Source: Flavobacteriales bacterium (GTDB lineage Bacteria; Bacteroidota; Bacteroidia; Flavobacteriales_D; Sanyastnellaceae). Taken from it: a stretch of DNA of 7,573 nucleotides. The stretch spans positions 1 to 7,573 of the forward strand of contig JAIYCK010000308.1 of assembly GCA_027488055.1 (NCBI GenBank), in the 5' to 3' direction. The translations under genes and the position numbers were made by a program. The notes under the pieces are model-generated. The model was given only the letters and a program-made list of their open reading frames with translations. It did not search any database and was not told where the DNA came from. Below are positions 1 to 7,390 of the stretch, piece after piece (position 1 is the stretch's first letter; each line of letters opens with the position of its first letter).

Positions 1-9
1 TTCAAACGG

Positions 10-2931
10 ATGTATCTTGTCTTCAAATTCAGCTATACCGTTGTGAGATCCATCTTTCTTGCCTTACTCATATGTCTATTGGCCTCGCAGGTGATCGCTC
101 AAGATCCTTTGTATCGGCACATTGGATTGAGCGAAGGACTCATGAGTCAGTCGGTATATTCTACCTTTCAAGATCGGGATGGGTATATTTGGTTTGCCAC
201 CGATGAAGGAGCTTGTCGGTACGATGGGCATGCCTTCACTTATTTCACGACAGACAATGGACTTTGCGACAATGAGGTATTGCAAATACGGCAGGATTCG
301 TTCGGTCGGATTTGGTTGCTCACGCTATCGGGATGTTTGTCTTTTTACATCGATGGTCAAATGCACAATGCATCCAATGACGCCACTTTGATCCACACTG
401 AGCGCACCATTGGAAATACAGGAATCACAGAAGATGATGCGGGGAATGTATATATCATGGGCTTATCCAATGCGATTCTGAAATACAATGGAAAGGAAAT
501 AAAGGCCATTCCGTTTCTACATGAAAAGGACCCTTTCCCCACCATTACGTTCGCATTTCGCAGCAGTGAGAATCTGCTCTGTTTTCTCAATCAAGGGGAT
601 GTTTTCGAATTGAAAGACGATGCCCTCATCTCGGTGGGCTTGGATCGAATGAGATACAGCAGGCCCAATTGTGTTGCCAAAACACCCATGGGATCGGTGG
701 TATTGACCAACCAAGGGTTGCAATTGTTTGACAACAAACAGCATCATGTCTTTGCATCCCCAGAAAACTTCGACACATGGAAGGACTTTATGACCATCAA
801 TTATTTTAGAGGTTCTTTTTGGTTCAGTTTGGACCGAGGGGGTATCGAGGAGTGGCAATGGGATGGCACAGGTTGGAAGAAGTTGAATGTTTTTTTGACA
901 GGGGCCATCATCAACGGGGTGACAGAGGATCGTGAAAAGAATCTGTGGTTCAATACCCGTGATCAAGGGGTTTATTTTTTGCCAAGTCATTCATTTGGTC
1001 AGCGATTTTATGAATTGCCTCAATCGTATCAAGTTACATCCATGGTGGCTTTGCCAGGGGGCAATGAATACTTAGTAGGGACCGACGACGGTGCGATTTA
1101 TTCATTGCATGAGGACAATCAGTTCAAAATGGAAATGTATGTGCGTCCAGCGGGAACTGTCGGATTGGAGAAGCTATTGGTCACAACTGATGGGCGGGTT
1201 ATTTGTGTCAACCATCGCGGTATTTTTTGGGCGAAACAGGGTTTGTTAGAGCCTCTCGACAACGCCTTGAATTTGGAAATCCCCAAAACGGCTATCTTGG
1301 ACGGTCGCGGAGGCGCTTATGTGTCTGCATTGATCCATTGTATCCATGTGCCTGATCTCAATAAGCCTTCTGAGTGGTATGTGATCAAAGCCATACCCAA
1401 AGAGCGTGTATATCATTTGGCCATTGACCCCATTGGCCGCCTTTGGTTTGAACAACACGATAAACTCTATTGCTATCACGACTCCAAGGTTGTGCCTCAT
1501 GAGACGTTTAATCTTATGAGCAAAGGCCGTATCAGTGATATTCAAGCTAGCGATGACGGACGCATAATTGTAGCCACTTATGGAAGCGGAGTATTTGTTT
1601 TGAATGAGGAACGCATTGAGTTGCATTTTGACTCGAAGCATGGCTTGAATTCCAATGAATGTAAATTCATATTGTGTAAAGATAAAATGCTGTATTTGCA
1701 TACATCCGCTGGACTTTGGGTGGTGGATTGTGTAAATGATCCCAGTCACACGCCCAGACTTATTAGGGCATTTGACAATTTGGCCAATAAGAAGATGTAC
1801 GATATGTTGATTGGTAAGGATCGGTTTCTATTTGGGACCCATACCGGTCTTTATATGGCTCCCAGGTATTCCGATACCAATGTTTCACGTCCTCAGAATG
1901 TCATTGTCGAAAACATCAACAATAAGCCCATTTGGAGCCAGTCCATGTTGCCCTTTAGTTTGGACTATGGACAGCGTGTAAGCATTGATTTCACCGCCAT
2001 CTGTTATGGTTGGTCGAGAGAATTGGAGTTTGAATATCGACTCAGCAATCTCGACAGTAATTGGGTGCGCACCTCGGCGCGCACCGTGGACTTTAGTAGC
2101 ATGCCGTGGGGGACCAATTTTTTTGAGATTCGAGCGCGACACCCGCATTCAGAATGGACCCAAGCTCAGACGATTGTACTCTTAATCGAAGCGCCATTTT
2201 ATGCCTCATGGTGGTTTCGTTCCATCGTATTTGTGTTGGGATTGGCTGCTATTTATGGCATCGTTCAATACGTTCTCAAACGGCGCTTCAATGCGCAAAT
2301 GGAGCAAATGGAACGTGATCGTATTTTGTTGACAGAACGCAATCGAATCTCGGCAGATTTGCATGATGAGTTGGGTGCAGAGGTGAGCAATATTGTCATA
2401 CTTTCTCGCATCGCTCAAGCCAAGATCAAGAACAATGATTCACCCATGGCTTCCATCGATAAAATTGATAGAGCGGCCAACGACATGATCAATAAAATGA
2501 ATGGCATTATTTGGTCATTGAACCCCGCAAACGATGATTTGGTGAGTTTGGTGGAATATCTCAAGCGATATGGTCATGATTATTTTGATTTACATGCTTA
2601 TGAGGGCGGAATGGAAGTGGTGGGTAACACTCGTAAAAGCATTGTGAAGGGAATAGTGCGACGCAATATCTTTTTGATCATGAAGGAGGCTTTGCAAAAT
2701 GTACATAAGCACGCCAATGCAACACAGGTGCACGTAAAATTGATCATCGAACACAAAAGGTTGACGATTGAGGTGAAGGACAACGGACGCGGATTTGATC
2801 CACAGAACATAGGGCGCGGCAGACTTGGTCTCTTGAGTTTGAAACGCAGAGCGAAGGATATTCTAGGGGAAATTAGTATTACCTCTGAACCCGAAAAAGG
2901 GACCACACTGATTGCCACATTTTTGATTTAA
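10..2931 (+). CDS. Periplasmic-propeller sensor histidine kinase (HisKA_3 / HATPase_c, NarL-NreB type)
   Basis: Membrane sensor kinase of a two-component system. Residues 1-30 form a signal peptide or N-terminal anchor (hydrophobic FLALLICLLA, then SQVIAQD). Residues about 35-620 carry degenerate propeller repeats of the Reg_prop type, seen as D-x-x-G-x-[IL]-W units near 55-73 (DRDGYIWFATDEG), 95-105 (DSFGRIW), 306-323 and 472-482 (DPIGRLWF). A Y_Y_Y domain lies at about 652-727 and one membrane helix at about 732-753, followed by a short charged linker. The HisKA_3 domain has phospho-acceptor His785 in ADLHDELGAEVSN. The ATPase domain has an N box around Asn897 (KEALQNVHKHA), a G1 box DNGRGFD (924-930), a G2 region GRLGLLSLKRRA and a final KGTT. 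All catalytic motifs are present. It probably autophosphorylates at His785 and passes phosphate to the regulator encoded at 3175-3819. The ATG at position 10 is favoured because the signal peptide follows it, but only nine bases precede it and no in-frame stop is visible. Ligand unknown. Confidence 0.93.
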   Translation: MYLVFKFSYTVVRSIFLALLICLLASQVIAQDPLYRHIGLSEGLMSQSVYSTFQDRDGYIWFATDEGACRYDGHAFTYFTTDNGLCDNEVLQIRQDSFGRIWLLTLSGCLSFYIDGQMHNASNDATLIHTERTIGNTGITEDDAGNVYIMGLSNAILKYNGKEIKAIPFLHEKDPFPTITFAFRSSENLLCFLNQGDVFELKDDALISVGLDRMRYSRPNCVAKTPMGSVVLTNQGLQLFDNKQHHVFASPENFDTWKDFMTINYFRGSFWFSLDRGGIEEWQWDGTGWKKLNVFLTGAIINGVTEDREKNLWFNTRDQGVYFLPSHSFGQRFYELPQSYQVTSMVALPGGNEYLVGTDDGAIYSLHEDNQFKMEMYVRPAGTVGLEKLLVTTDGRVICVNHRGIFWAKQGLLEPLDNALNLEIPKTAILDGRGGAYVSALIHCIHVPDLNKPSEWYVIKAIPKERVYHLAIDPIGRLWFEQHDKLYCYHDSKVVPHETFNLMSKGRISDIQASDDGRIIVATYGSGVFVLNEERIELHFDSKHGLNSNECKFILCKDKMLYLHTSAGLWVVDCVNDPSHTPRLIRAFDNLANKKMYDMLIGKDRFLFGTHTGLYMAPRYSDTNVSRPQNVIVENINNKPIWSQSMLPFSLDYGQRVSIDFTAICYGWSRELEFEYRLSNLDSNWVRTSARTVDFSSMPWGTNFFEIRARHPHSEWTQAQTIVLLIEAPFYASWWFRSIVFVLGLAAIYGIVQYVLKRRFNAQMEQMERDRILLTERNRISADLHDELGAEVSNIVILSRIAQAKIKNNDSPMASIDKIDRAANDMINKMNGIIWSLNPANDDLVSLVEYLKRYGHDYFDLHAYEGGMEVVGNTRKSIVKGIVRRNIFLIMKEALQNVHKHANATQVHVKLIIEHKRLTIEVKDNGRGFDPQNIGRGRLGLLSLKRRAKDILGEISITSEPEKGTTLIATFLI

Positions 2932-3117
2932 AGGTTGTTCCAATAAGGTTTGTTTGGTCAGTGTGGTTGAATCAAGATCTTGGGGTTTCGTTCAGGTTAC
3001 CTTCTCTTTAGAAAAACATGCGTGCAACCATCTCAACGGGCACAACGTTTTCATGAGTGATCTACCTCAAGATTTCACGTCTGACATGGGATATTTAAAG
3101 AAAATTCATGCATTTGT

Positions 3118-3168
3118 ATGAGTGTTTCTTACGCAATGAGCATCAAATTTACCAAACTGAAAATGTAG
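3118..3168 (+). other. Possible 16-codon upstream ORF before the response regulator
   Basis: A short reading frame (ATG at 3118, TAG at 3166-3168) would encode MSVSYAMSIKFTKLKM. It lies in the same frame as the response regulator and ends six bases before that gene's ATG. It could be a leader peptide that affects regulator translation, or a chance ORF; ORFs of this length are common in AT-rich spacer. The TAG also fixes the regulator start, because no in-frame extension past it is possible. There is no evidence that it is translated. Confidence 0.15.
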
Positions 3169-3174
3169 TGCCCT

Positions 3175-3819
3175 ATGGAAAAAAAAATACGCGTAGCTCT
3201 AGTTGAGGATCATCTTGAAATTCGGGAAGGACTTTCCTATATCATCAATAGCACCCCAGGCTTCTTTTGTGAAGTGTTTGAAAATGCGGAAGTAGCTGCA
3301 GAAGGCATTTTGCAAGATGACTACGACATCGTATTAATGGATATCAATTTGCCAGGCATGAATGGGATTGAATGCACGCGTATTATCAAAGAAAAAAACC
3401 CCAATCTGCCCATCATGATGTGCACGGCCTATGAGGACGATGAGAATATTTTTAAGGCATTGGCAGCAGGGGCAAAGGGTTACATCTTGAAGCGCGCCGC
3501 AGGTGACAACCTCATTGAGGCCATCAAGGACTTGCACAACGGCGGAAGCCCAATGAGCAGCGCTATTGCACGTAGAGTGGTCGATTCTTTTCAACGCCCC
3601 TTGATTACAGGCGGAGTGTTTAACCTTACCGCACGCGAAAATGAAATTTTGGATTTGCTATCCCAAGGTTTCCGAAACAAGGAAATTGCAGATCGCCTTT
3701 TTGTAAGTGTCAACACAATAAGAACGCACATCTATAACATCTACGAAAAATTGCATGTACAAAACCGCGTAGAGGCCTTGAATAAAACAGGGCGTAAGCA
3801 TTATGCATTTTTCTTATAA
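3175..3819 (+). CDS. NarL/FixJ-family response regulator with LuxR-type helix-turn-helix
   Basis: DNA-binding response regulator, 214 residues, a normal length for the NarL group. The receiver domain (about 4-120) has the acidic pair Glu11-Asp12, phospho-acceptor Asp56 in VLMDINLPGMNG, conserved Thr84 (MMCTAYED) and Lys106 (KGYILKRAA). After a linker, a LuxR_C_like (GerE) helix-turn-helix spans about 150-206, with LTARENEILDLLSQG, then NKEIADRLFVSVNTIRTHI and YEKLHVQNR, matching the family pattern closely. The ATG at 3175 is the first start after the in-frame TAG at 3166-3168, and the receiver fold begins at once (KIRVALVEDH). There is no clear Shine-Dalgarno. HisKA_3 kinases typically partner NarL-type regulators, so the kinase 243 bases upstream is the likely phosphodonor. 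It should be cytoplasmic and dimerise on DNA when phosphorylated. Its targets are unknown. Confidence 0.95.
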   Translation: MEKKIRVALVEDHLEIREGLSYIINSTPGFFCEVFENAEVAAEGILQDDYDIVLMDINLPGMNGIECTRIIKEKNPNLPIMMCTAYEDDENIFKALAAGAKGYILKRAAGDNLIEAIKDLHNGGSPMSSAIARRVVDSFQRPLITGGVFNLTARENEILDLLSQGFRNKEIADRLFVSVNTIRTHIYNIYEKLHVQNRVEALNKTGRKHYAFFL

Positions 3820-3843
3820 GAGTGCTCGGAGTTTCTTCCTTTC

Positions 3844-3870
3844 CAATTGAGTGACTCTGTCAGACAATTG
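3844..3870. terminator. Hyphenated dyad symmetry between convergent genes, possible bidirectional terminator
   Basis: The 90-base gap between the convergent stop codons holds a nested inverted repeat: outer arms CAATTG (3844-3849 and 3865-3870), inner arms TGAC (3852-3855) and GTCA (3859-3862), and a three-base loop TCT. The arms are separated by symmetric 2x2 mismatches (A/A and G/G). Folded RNA from either strand could form a 6+4 base-pair hairpin. Its position suits termination of both the response regulator and the secreted-protein gene. However, the stem is AT-rich and interrupted, and no T-tract follows on either strand, so it is not a classic intrinsic terminator. Confidence 0.3.
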
Positions 3871-3909
3871 TGTGCATCGTCTAGTGCAATGAATAAGCAG
3901 CATTCGGAA

Positions 3910-6645
3910 CTAACGCAATACAACCACGTGGCCGCTGTGCACGCTGCGTCCATAAAAGGGATTCCCTTCAGAGTCTAGTGCTTCAAGGCGATAGTGATAT
4001 GCTCCATCAGCTACAAAGTGTGTGTCAATGCCGCCAGTCCATACATCATAAGGGTTGGTAGTGTTGAAAACGGGATTTCCCCATCGATCGAAAATCATTA
4101 AATGATAGGTGCTATAGCCATTGATGATCACCTGGAAAACGTCATTGATGCCATCTCCATTGGGTGAGAAGGCACTCGGGATGTACAGTGCATCGCAATT
4201 GACAAGCACGGTAGAGAAAGCTGTCGCACTGCAGCCATTCAATGTGCTAATCGCTTCGAACCAAGTATCTTCAGTTGGATTTGCTTGGTAGTTTGTACCT
4301 TCTTGCAAGAATTGCCCATTGGAGTCAAACCAACTGACTAATCCGTTGCTAGCAGCCTCGAGTAGCGCTCCATTCACACAATCGCTTTCCATTGTTTCAG
4401 TTGTAACAAGTTCGGGCAAGGGTTGAAAAGTGATTTGAATTTGCTCCTGTTGCACGCATCCTTCATTCGAAATACCCGTCACTTCGTAGTTACCTGTTTC
4501 AGAGGTTGTGCGTGTGGCACCTACCTCGTTGTCATTCCAAGTCCAAGTTTGATAAGGCCCAGAGGCTGTTAAGTTGATCTGTTCTCCTTGGCAGGCCACA
4601 CTGTCATTTGCCGTGATGACGATGGGCGGAGCATCTACAAAAGTAAGTTCCAAAATATGGGTTGCACTCTGACACATCTCCTGGCTCCATGCAGTCACTG
4701 TATATGTTCCAGCCGTTTCGAGCGCATAGAGGTTGTTAGTAACAAATGGCATTCCATTGAAGGTCCATATCAAAGAGCCAGACGTGCTCACATCAGTTAA
4801 GTAAGGCGATTGGCATGTCACCACATTACCTTCCTCGGCTAACAGCAAATCCGGTGATGGCAGCACGCTTATTGCGACTGGGGAGCTCTCAACCGAACAA
4901 CCATTCGAGTAACCAATGACAGTGAGTTCACCTGAAGCGGTGGCCACAAAGGAATCACCTGTCGCAATTATGCCGCTGGAGTTCCACCATTCGAAGACAT
5001 TGAAATTGCCAATTGCTTGGAGTATGATACTGGAATCCTGACACATACTCCAATTGCCAGATGGGTTGTTGATTTGCAAGGTATCAAGCACTAGATATTG
5101 CACTTCTACTTCATTGGAGTTGTAAACGCATCCATTGATGGTAGTGAGTTGTGCCGAATAAATTCCACCTTGGTTCACCGAAATTTGTGTCGCGGTAGTG
5201 GATTGGAATAGGGTATTGTTGCGCAACCAATCAATCGATCCAAGACCGCCCATCAAATCCAATTGCGTATCTGTGCCTGGACAAGGAGATACGTCCGAGG
5301 CGGTGATACTTATTGTCAACGGCGCTTCCTCCATGATAAGAATGGTGTCACTGCTGAGTGCACATCCATTGAGCGTTGCGGTATAAAAATAGGATCCGGC
5401 ATTGCTAATGGTTTGATCTATGTCATTGCCGAGTGCAGTGGTGCCCTCATACCATTGAATATCACTAAAACCTGGTGATGCGTGTAAAGTCATTTCAGCA
5501 CTGGCACAAATGGCATTGGCGCCATCGATATTCACAGTGAGAGAGGGCAGCGGGATAAAGTCTATAATCAGGGTTTCGCTTACTGTGGTGCACGAACCCG
5601 CGCTGAGTTGCAACTGGTATTCACCATCTTCGAGCACCTGATACGTGCTACTGTTCGCCCCAACAATGGGTTCGTAATTCAAATACCATTGATACGTGCC
5701 AGCACTTGTCGTGCTTAGGACGGGCGATTCGCCCGGACAAGGTGATTGTAGTTCGCTTGCTGTGATGTTTAGTTGGAGATCGATCACTTCGATGACTTGA
5801 GATGCTTGTAGCACTTGAGAGCCACAGGATGAGGTGACATTGACGGCAATGTCATAGGTGCCCGCCACGTCGTAGCAGGCGGTGGCAGTATTCGTGTTTG
5901 CATTGCTTTGTAGCGCTCCGTCCAATGTCCATTCGATGCTTGTGACACCTGTTGCGTCGGTGAGCGACCAATCTACACATTCTCCTACACAAATAGGCGT
6001 GTTGGGGAATTGGATATTGTAGCTTGCCGCGGTGCTGTTGGTTGTGCCAGGTGTTCCACCATCGCAGTCTTCAAGCCATTCATCGCTCCCATCGCATGCA
6101 CGGTGAATCGCACAGCCTTGGCCTCCACCTGTTGGCAGTTGTTCCAGGTTACTAGCGTTGTTCAGAGAAAAGTTTTGACTGGAGCAACCTGCATAGGCTG
6201 TTTGTGAATAATTGAGGGGCAATTGACCATCGCCCCAGATGATACCGTCCAAAAGCGAATTTCCAGCATCAAATAAGAGCATTTGCTCATCGCCATTGGT
6301 AAGCACGCCTGCGTTTGTTCCCCCTGAGCAGCCACAAGTGGCAATATTGAGATCAACAGGAAAGCCAGCATTCACACTTCCGATGGTATAATACGCTCCA
6401 GGTCCAATCATAGTGCCCGCAGGGATGGTGACACCCCAATCGCCATCGGTTAGTATGTAGCAGCCGATATTCACCGGCGTATCGCAGCTATTATATAGCT
6501 CAATCCATTCTTCTGTATTGGGAGAATTTTGGCCGTCATTCGGCCCGGCACCATTGATGACGATTTCATTGATAAGGATGCATTGGCCACGCAGCACAGG
6601 TGCTGCCCACATTAGGCACATGCATGCAAATATCGTCTTGACCAT
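3910..6645 (-). CDS. Secreted multidomain protein: lamin-tail-like domain, PKD-like and Ig-like repeats, CHU_C type IX sorting domain
   Basis: Probable type IX secretion cargo, 911 residues. A signal peptide covers about 1-20 (FACMCLMWAAPVLRGQ). Residues about 22-200 resemble a lamin tail domain: ILINEIVING, EEWIELYNSC, NIGCYILTDGDW, IPAGTMIGPGAYYTIGS. A PKD-like domain follows at about 212-286 (SIEWTLDG, ACYDVAGTYDIAVNV). About 287-816 contain seven Ig-like units, each with two cysteines 45-51 residues apart: 303/352, 380/428, 455/506, 535/583, 611/658, 685/730, 756/805. The C-terminal region (about 817-911) has YIPSAFSPNGDGINDVFQV, YHLMIFDRWGNPVFN, DGAYHYRLEA and the final SGHVVVLR, the hallmarks of the gliding-motility-associated CHU_C domain (TIGR04131-like). 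Family knowledge: this domain directs export through the outer membrane by the type IX system, often with a PorP/SprF-like partner; none is in the window. A structural or adhesive surface role is inferred; no catalytic motif was seen. The ATG at 6645 is supported by the signal peptide and the promoter element just upstream. Confidence 0.92.
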   Translation of the reverse strand: MVKTIFACMCLMWAAPVLRGQCILINEIVINGAGPNDGQNSPNTEEWIELYNSCDTPVNIGCYILTDGDWGVTIPAGTMIGPGAYYTIGSVNAGFPVDLNIATCGCSGGTNAGVLTNGDEQMLLFDAGNSLLDGIIWGDGQLPLNYSQTAYAGCSSQNFSLNNASNLEQLPTGGGQGCAIHRACDGSDEWLEDCDGGTPGTTNSTAASYNIQFPNTPICVGECVDWSLTDATGVTSIEWTLDGALQSNANTNTATACYDVAGTYDIAVNVTSSCGSQVLQASQVIEVIDLQLNITASELQSPCPGESPVLSTTSAGTYQWYLNYEPIVGANSSTYQVLEDGEYQLQLSAGSCTTVSETLIIDFIPLPSLTVNIDGANAICASAEMTLHASPGFSDIQWYEGTTALGNDIDQTISNAGSYFYTATLNGCALSSDTILIMEEAPLTISITASDVSPCPGTDTQLDLMGGLGSIDWLRNNTLFQSTTATQISVNQGGIYSAQLTTINGCVYNSNEVEVQYLVLDTLQINNPSGNWSMCQDSSIILQAIGNFNVFEWWNSSGIIATGDSFVATASGELTVIGYSNGCSVESSPVAISVLPSPDLLLAEEGNVVTCQSPYLTDVSTSGSLIWTFNGMPFVTNNLYALETAGTYTVTAWSQEMCQSATHILELTFVDAPPIVITANDSVACQGEQINLTASGPYQTWTWNDNEVGATRTTSETGNYEVTGISNEGCVQQEQIQITFQPLPELVTTETMESDCVNGALLEAASNGLVSWFDSNGQFLQEGTNYQANPTEDTWFEAISTLNGCSATAFSTVLVNCDALYIPSAFSPNGDGINDVFQVIINGYSTYHLMIFDRWGNPVFNTTNPYDVWTGGIDTHFVADGAYHYRLEALDSEGNPFYGRSVHSGHVVVLR

Positions 6646-6663
6646 CTCTTTTTACCTCGATTG

Positions 6664-6671
6664 CAAAAGTA
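6664..6671 (-). promoter_or_regulatory. Bacteroidota-type -7 promoter element for the CHU_C protein gene
   Basis: Read on the minus strand this is TACTTTTG, an exact match to the Bacteroidota primary-sigma -7 consensus TAnnTTTG. It ends 18 bases before the ATG at 6645, which would put the transcript start within about 10-15 bases of the start codon and give a very short leader. At the expected distance upstream (about 19-20 bases) there is no TTTG-type -33 element; the bases there are CCAATA-like. The -7 match and position support a promoter, and the missing -33 lowers confidence. The remaining spacer to 6886 shows no other convincing signal. Confidence 0.5.
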
Positions 6672-6886
6672 CAACGCATTGCAGAGGCTATTGGTTGTTT
6701 CCTACTTACAAATGGAAAATTATTATTGTCTTAACATCTCCTTGAGTGCTAGACTTCAATGGCTTAAGTAGGAATGCACCATGGTGATCAGGTTCCAATT
6801 GCTGCCGTCAATTTGGGGCTGTGTATATTGTCTCAATGTTGGTTGGATTTTGAGGTATCAACGATCTCAATGATTTTGTAATGAAA

Positions 6887-7390
6887 TCAATGATGTCCGC
6901 TTGAGGTGGCCACTAGAGGAATCAGCGGAGGTTGCGTGCGAATTTGCTCCAGATCGAGCAGATATTGTTTTCGCCACAAACCACCGAGATAGCCTGTGAG
7001 ATCGCCATTTTTTCCAACTACTCGGTGACAAGGAATGACAATGGGCAAGGGGTTTCGACTAATGGCATTGGCCACGGCTCTGATTTTTTTACGATCTCCC
7101 ATGGCGATGGCCATCTCCTCATACGATCGCGTTCGTCCATGGGGTATCTGCATCAACAATTGCCATACTTGTTGCTGAAAAGGCGTGCCTGCTAGGTGAA
7201 TAGGTAGCGGAAAGGCCGCATCTACTCCCTTAAAATAGTGATACAGTTGACCTAGAAAGGTTTTAAAAAACGCTTCATTTTGAGCATCATCATCAAGGAC
7301 TTCTGCAAAGCGAAGAGACACCAATTCACCTCCTACGGCTACCATTTTGATCAATCCAATCGGTGAGCTGTAATAGGCAATGGCATTCAT
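6887..7390 (-). CDS. ogt: Methylated-DNA--[protein]-cysteine S-methyltransferase (Ogt/MGMT)
   Basis: Single-turnover DNA repair protein that removes alkyl groups from O6-alkylguanine (and O4-alkylthymine) by transferring them irreversibly to its own cysteine. At 167 residues it is the usual size of the stand-alone Ogt form, without the Ada N-terminal zinc and AraC-like domains. The N-terminal ribonuclease-like domain (about 1-65) starts with MNAIAYYSSPIGLIKMVAVG. The DNA-binding domain begins at about 68 (GTPFQQQVWQLL), continues through the helix-turn-helix region (RSYEEMAIAMGDRKKIRAVA, with Tyr90 and the probable arginine finger Arg104) and reaches the active site NPLPIVIPCHRVVG with nucleophile Cys121. 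It ends with the conserved LTGYLGGLWRKQYLLDLE. All key residues are present. The start ATG overlaps the upstream gene's TAA by one base (TAATG), which points to co-transcription and translational coupling and also supports this start. The residues after about 150 look like a non-conserved tail. Confidence 0.96.
   Translation of the reverse strand: MNAIAYYSSPIGLIKMVAVGGELVSLRFAEVLDDDAQNEAFFKTFLGQLYHYFKGVDAAFPLPIHLAGTPFQQQVWQLLMQIPHGRTRSYEEMAIAMGDRKKIRAVANAISRNPLPIVIPCHRVVGKNGDLTGYLGGLWRKQYLLDLEQIRTQPPLIPLVATSSGHH

Noticed and set aside
517..990. Long antisense open frame inside the kinase gene
   Set aside because: It overlaps the well-supported propeller region, shows no recognisable domain, and is best explained as a shadow of the coding frame. 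The same holds for the antisense frames at 1246-1749 and 2598-2918.
2973..2982. Perfect 10-base palindrome CAAGATCTTG in the kinase-regulator spacer, a possible operator
   Set aside because: A perfect 10-base palindrome is expected about once per 1,000 positions by chance, and the spacer shows no second copy; only a half-like CAAGAT recurs near 3068.
3019..3057. Twelve-codon ORF in the kinase-regulator spacer
   Set aside because: Very short, with no ribosome-binding site and no link to a neighbouring start codon.
3109..3116. TGCATTTG as a -7 promoter element for the response regulator
   Set aside because: It mismatches the consensus TAnnTTTG at the A of the TA pair and has no -33 element at the expected spacing, so it is too weak to annotate.
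6777..6786. Perfect 10-base palindrome CACCATGGTG in the ogt/CHU_C spacer
   Set aside because: Same chance expectation as above. The flanking GGAA/TTCC arms are unequally spaced, and it lies too far from the -7 box to read as a clear operator.
6850..6870. Inverted repeat TTGAG/CTCAA downstream of ogt as a terminator
   Set aside because: The continuous stem is only five base pairs with an eleven-base loop, extension on the ogt strand meets an A/C mismatch, and no T-tract follows.
6867..6894. Direct repeat TCAATGAT (6867-6874 and 6887-6894) at the 3' end of ogt
   Set aside because: Only two eight-base copies in AT-rich sequence, one of them inside the ogt coding end; no array or mobile-element boundary goes with it.
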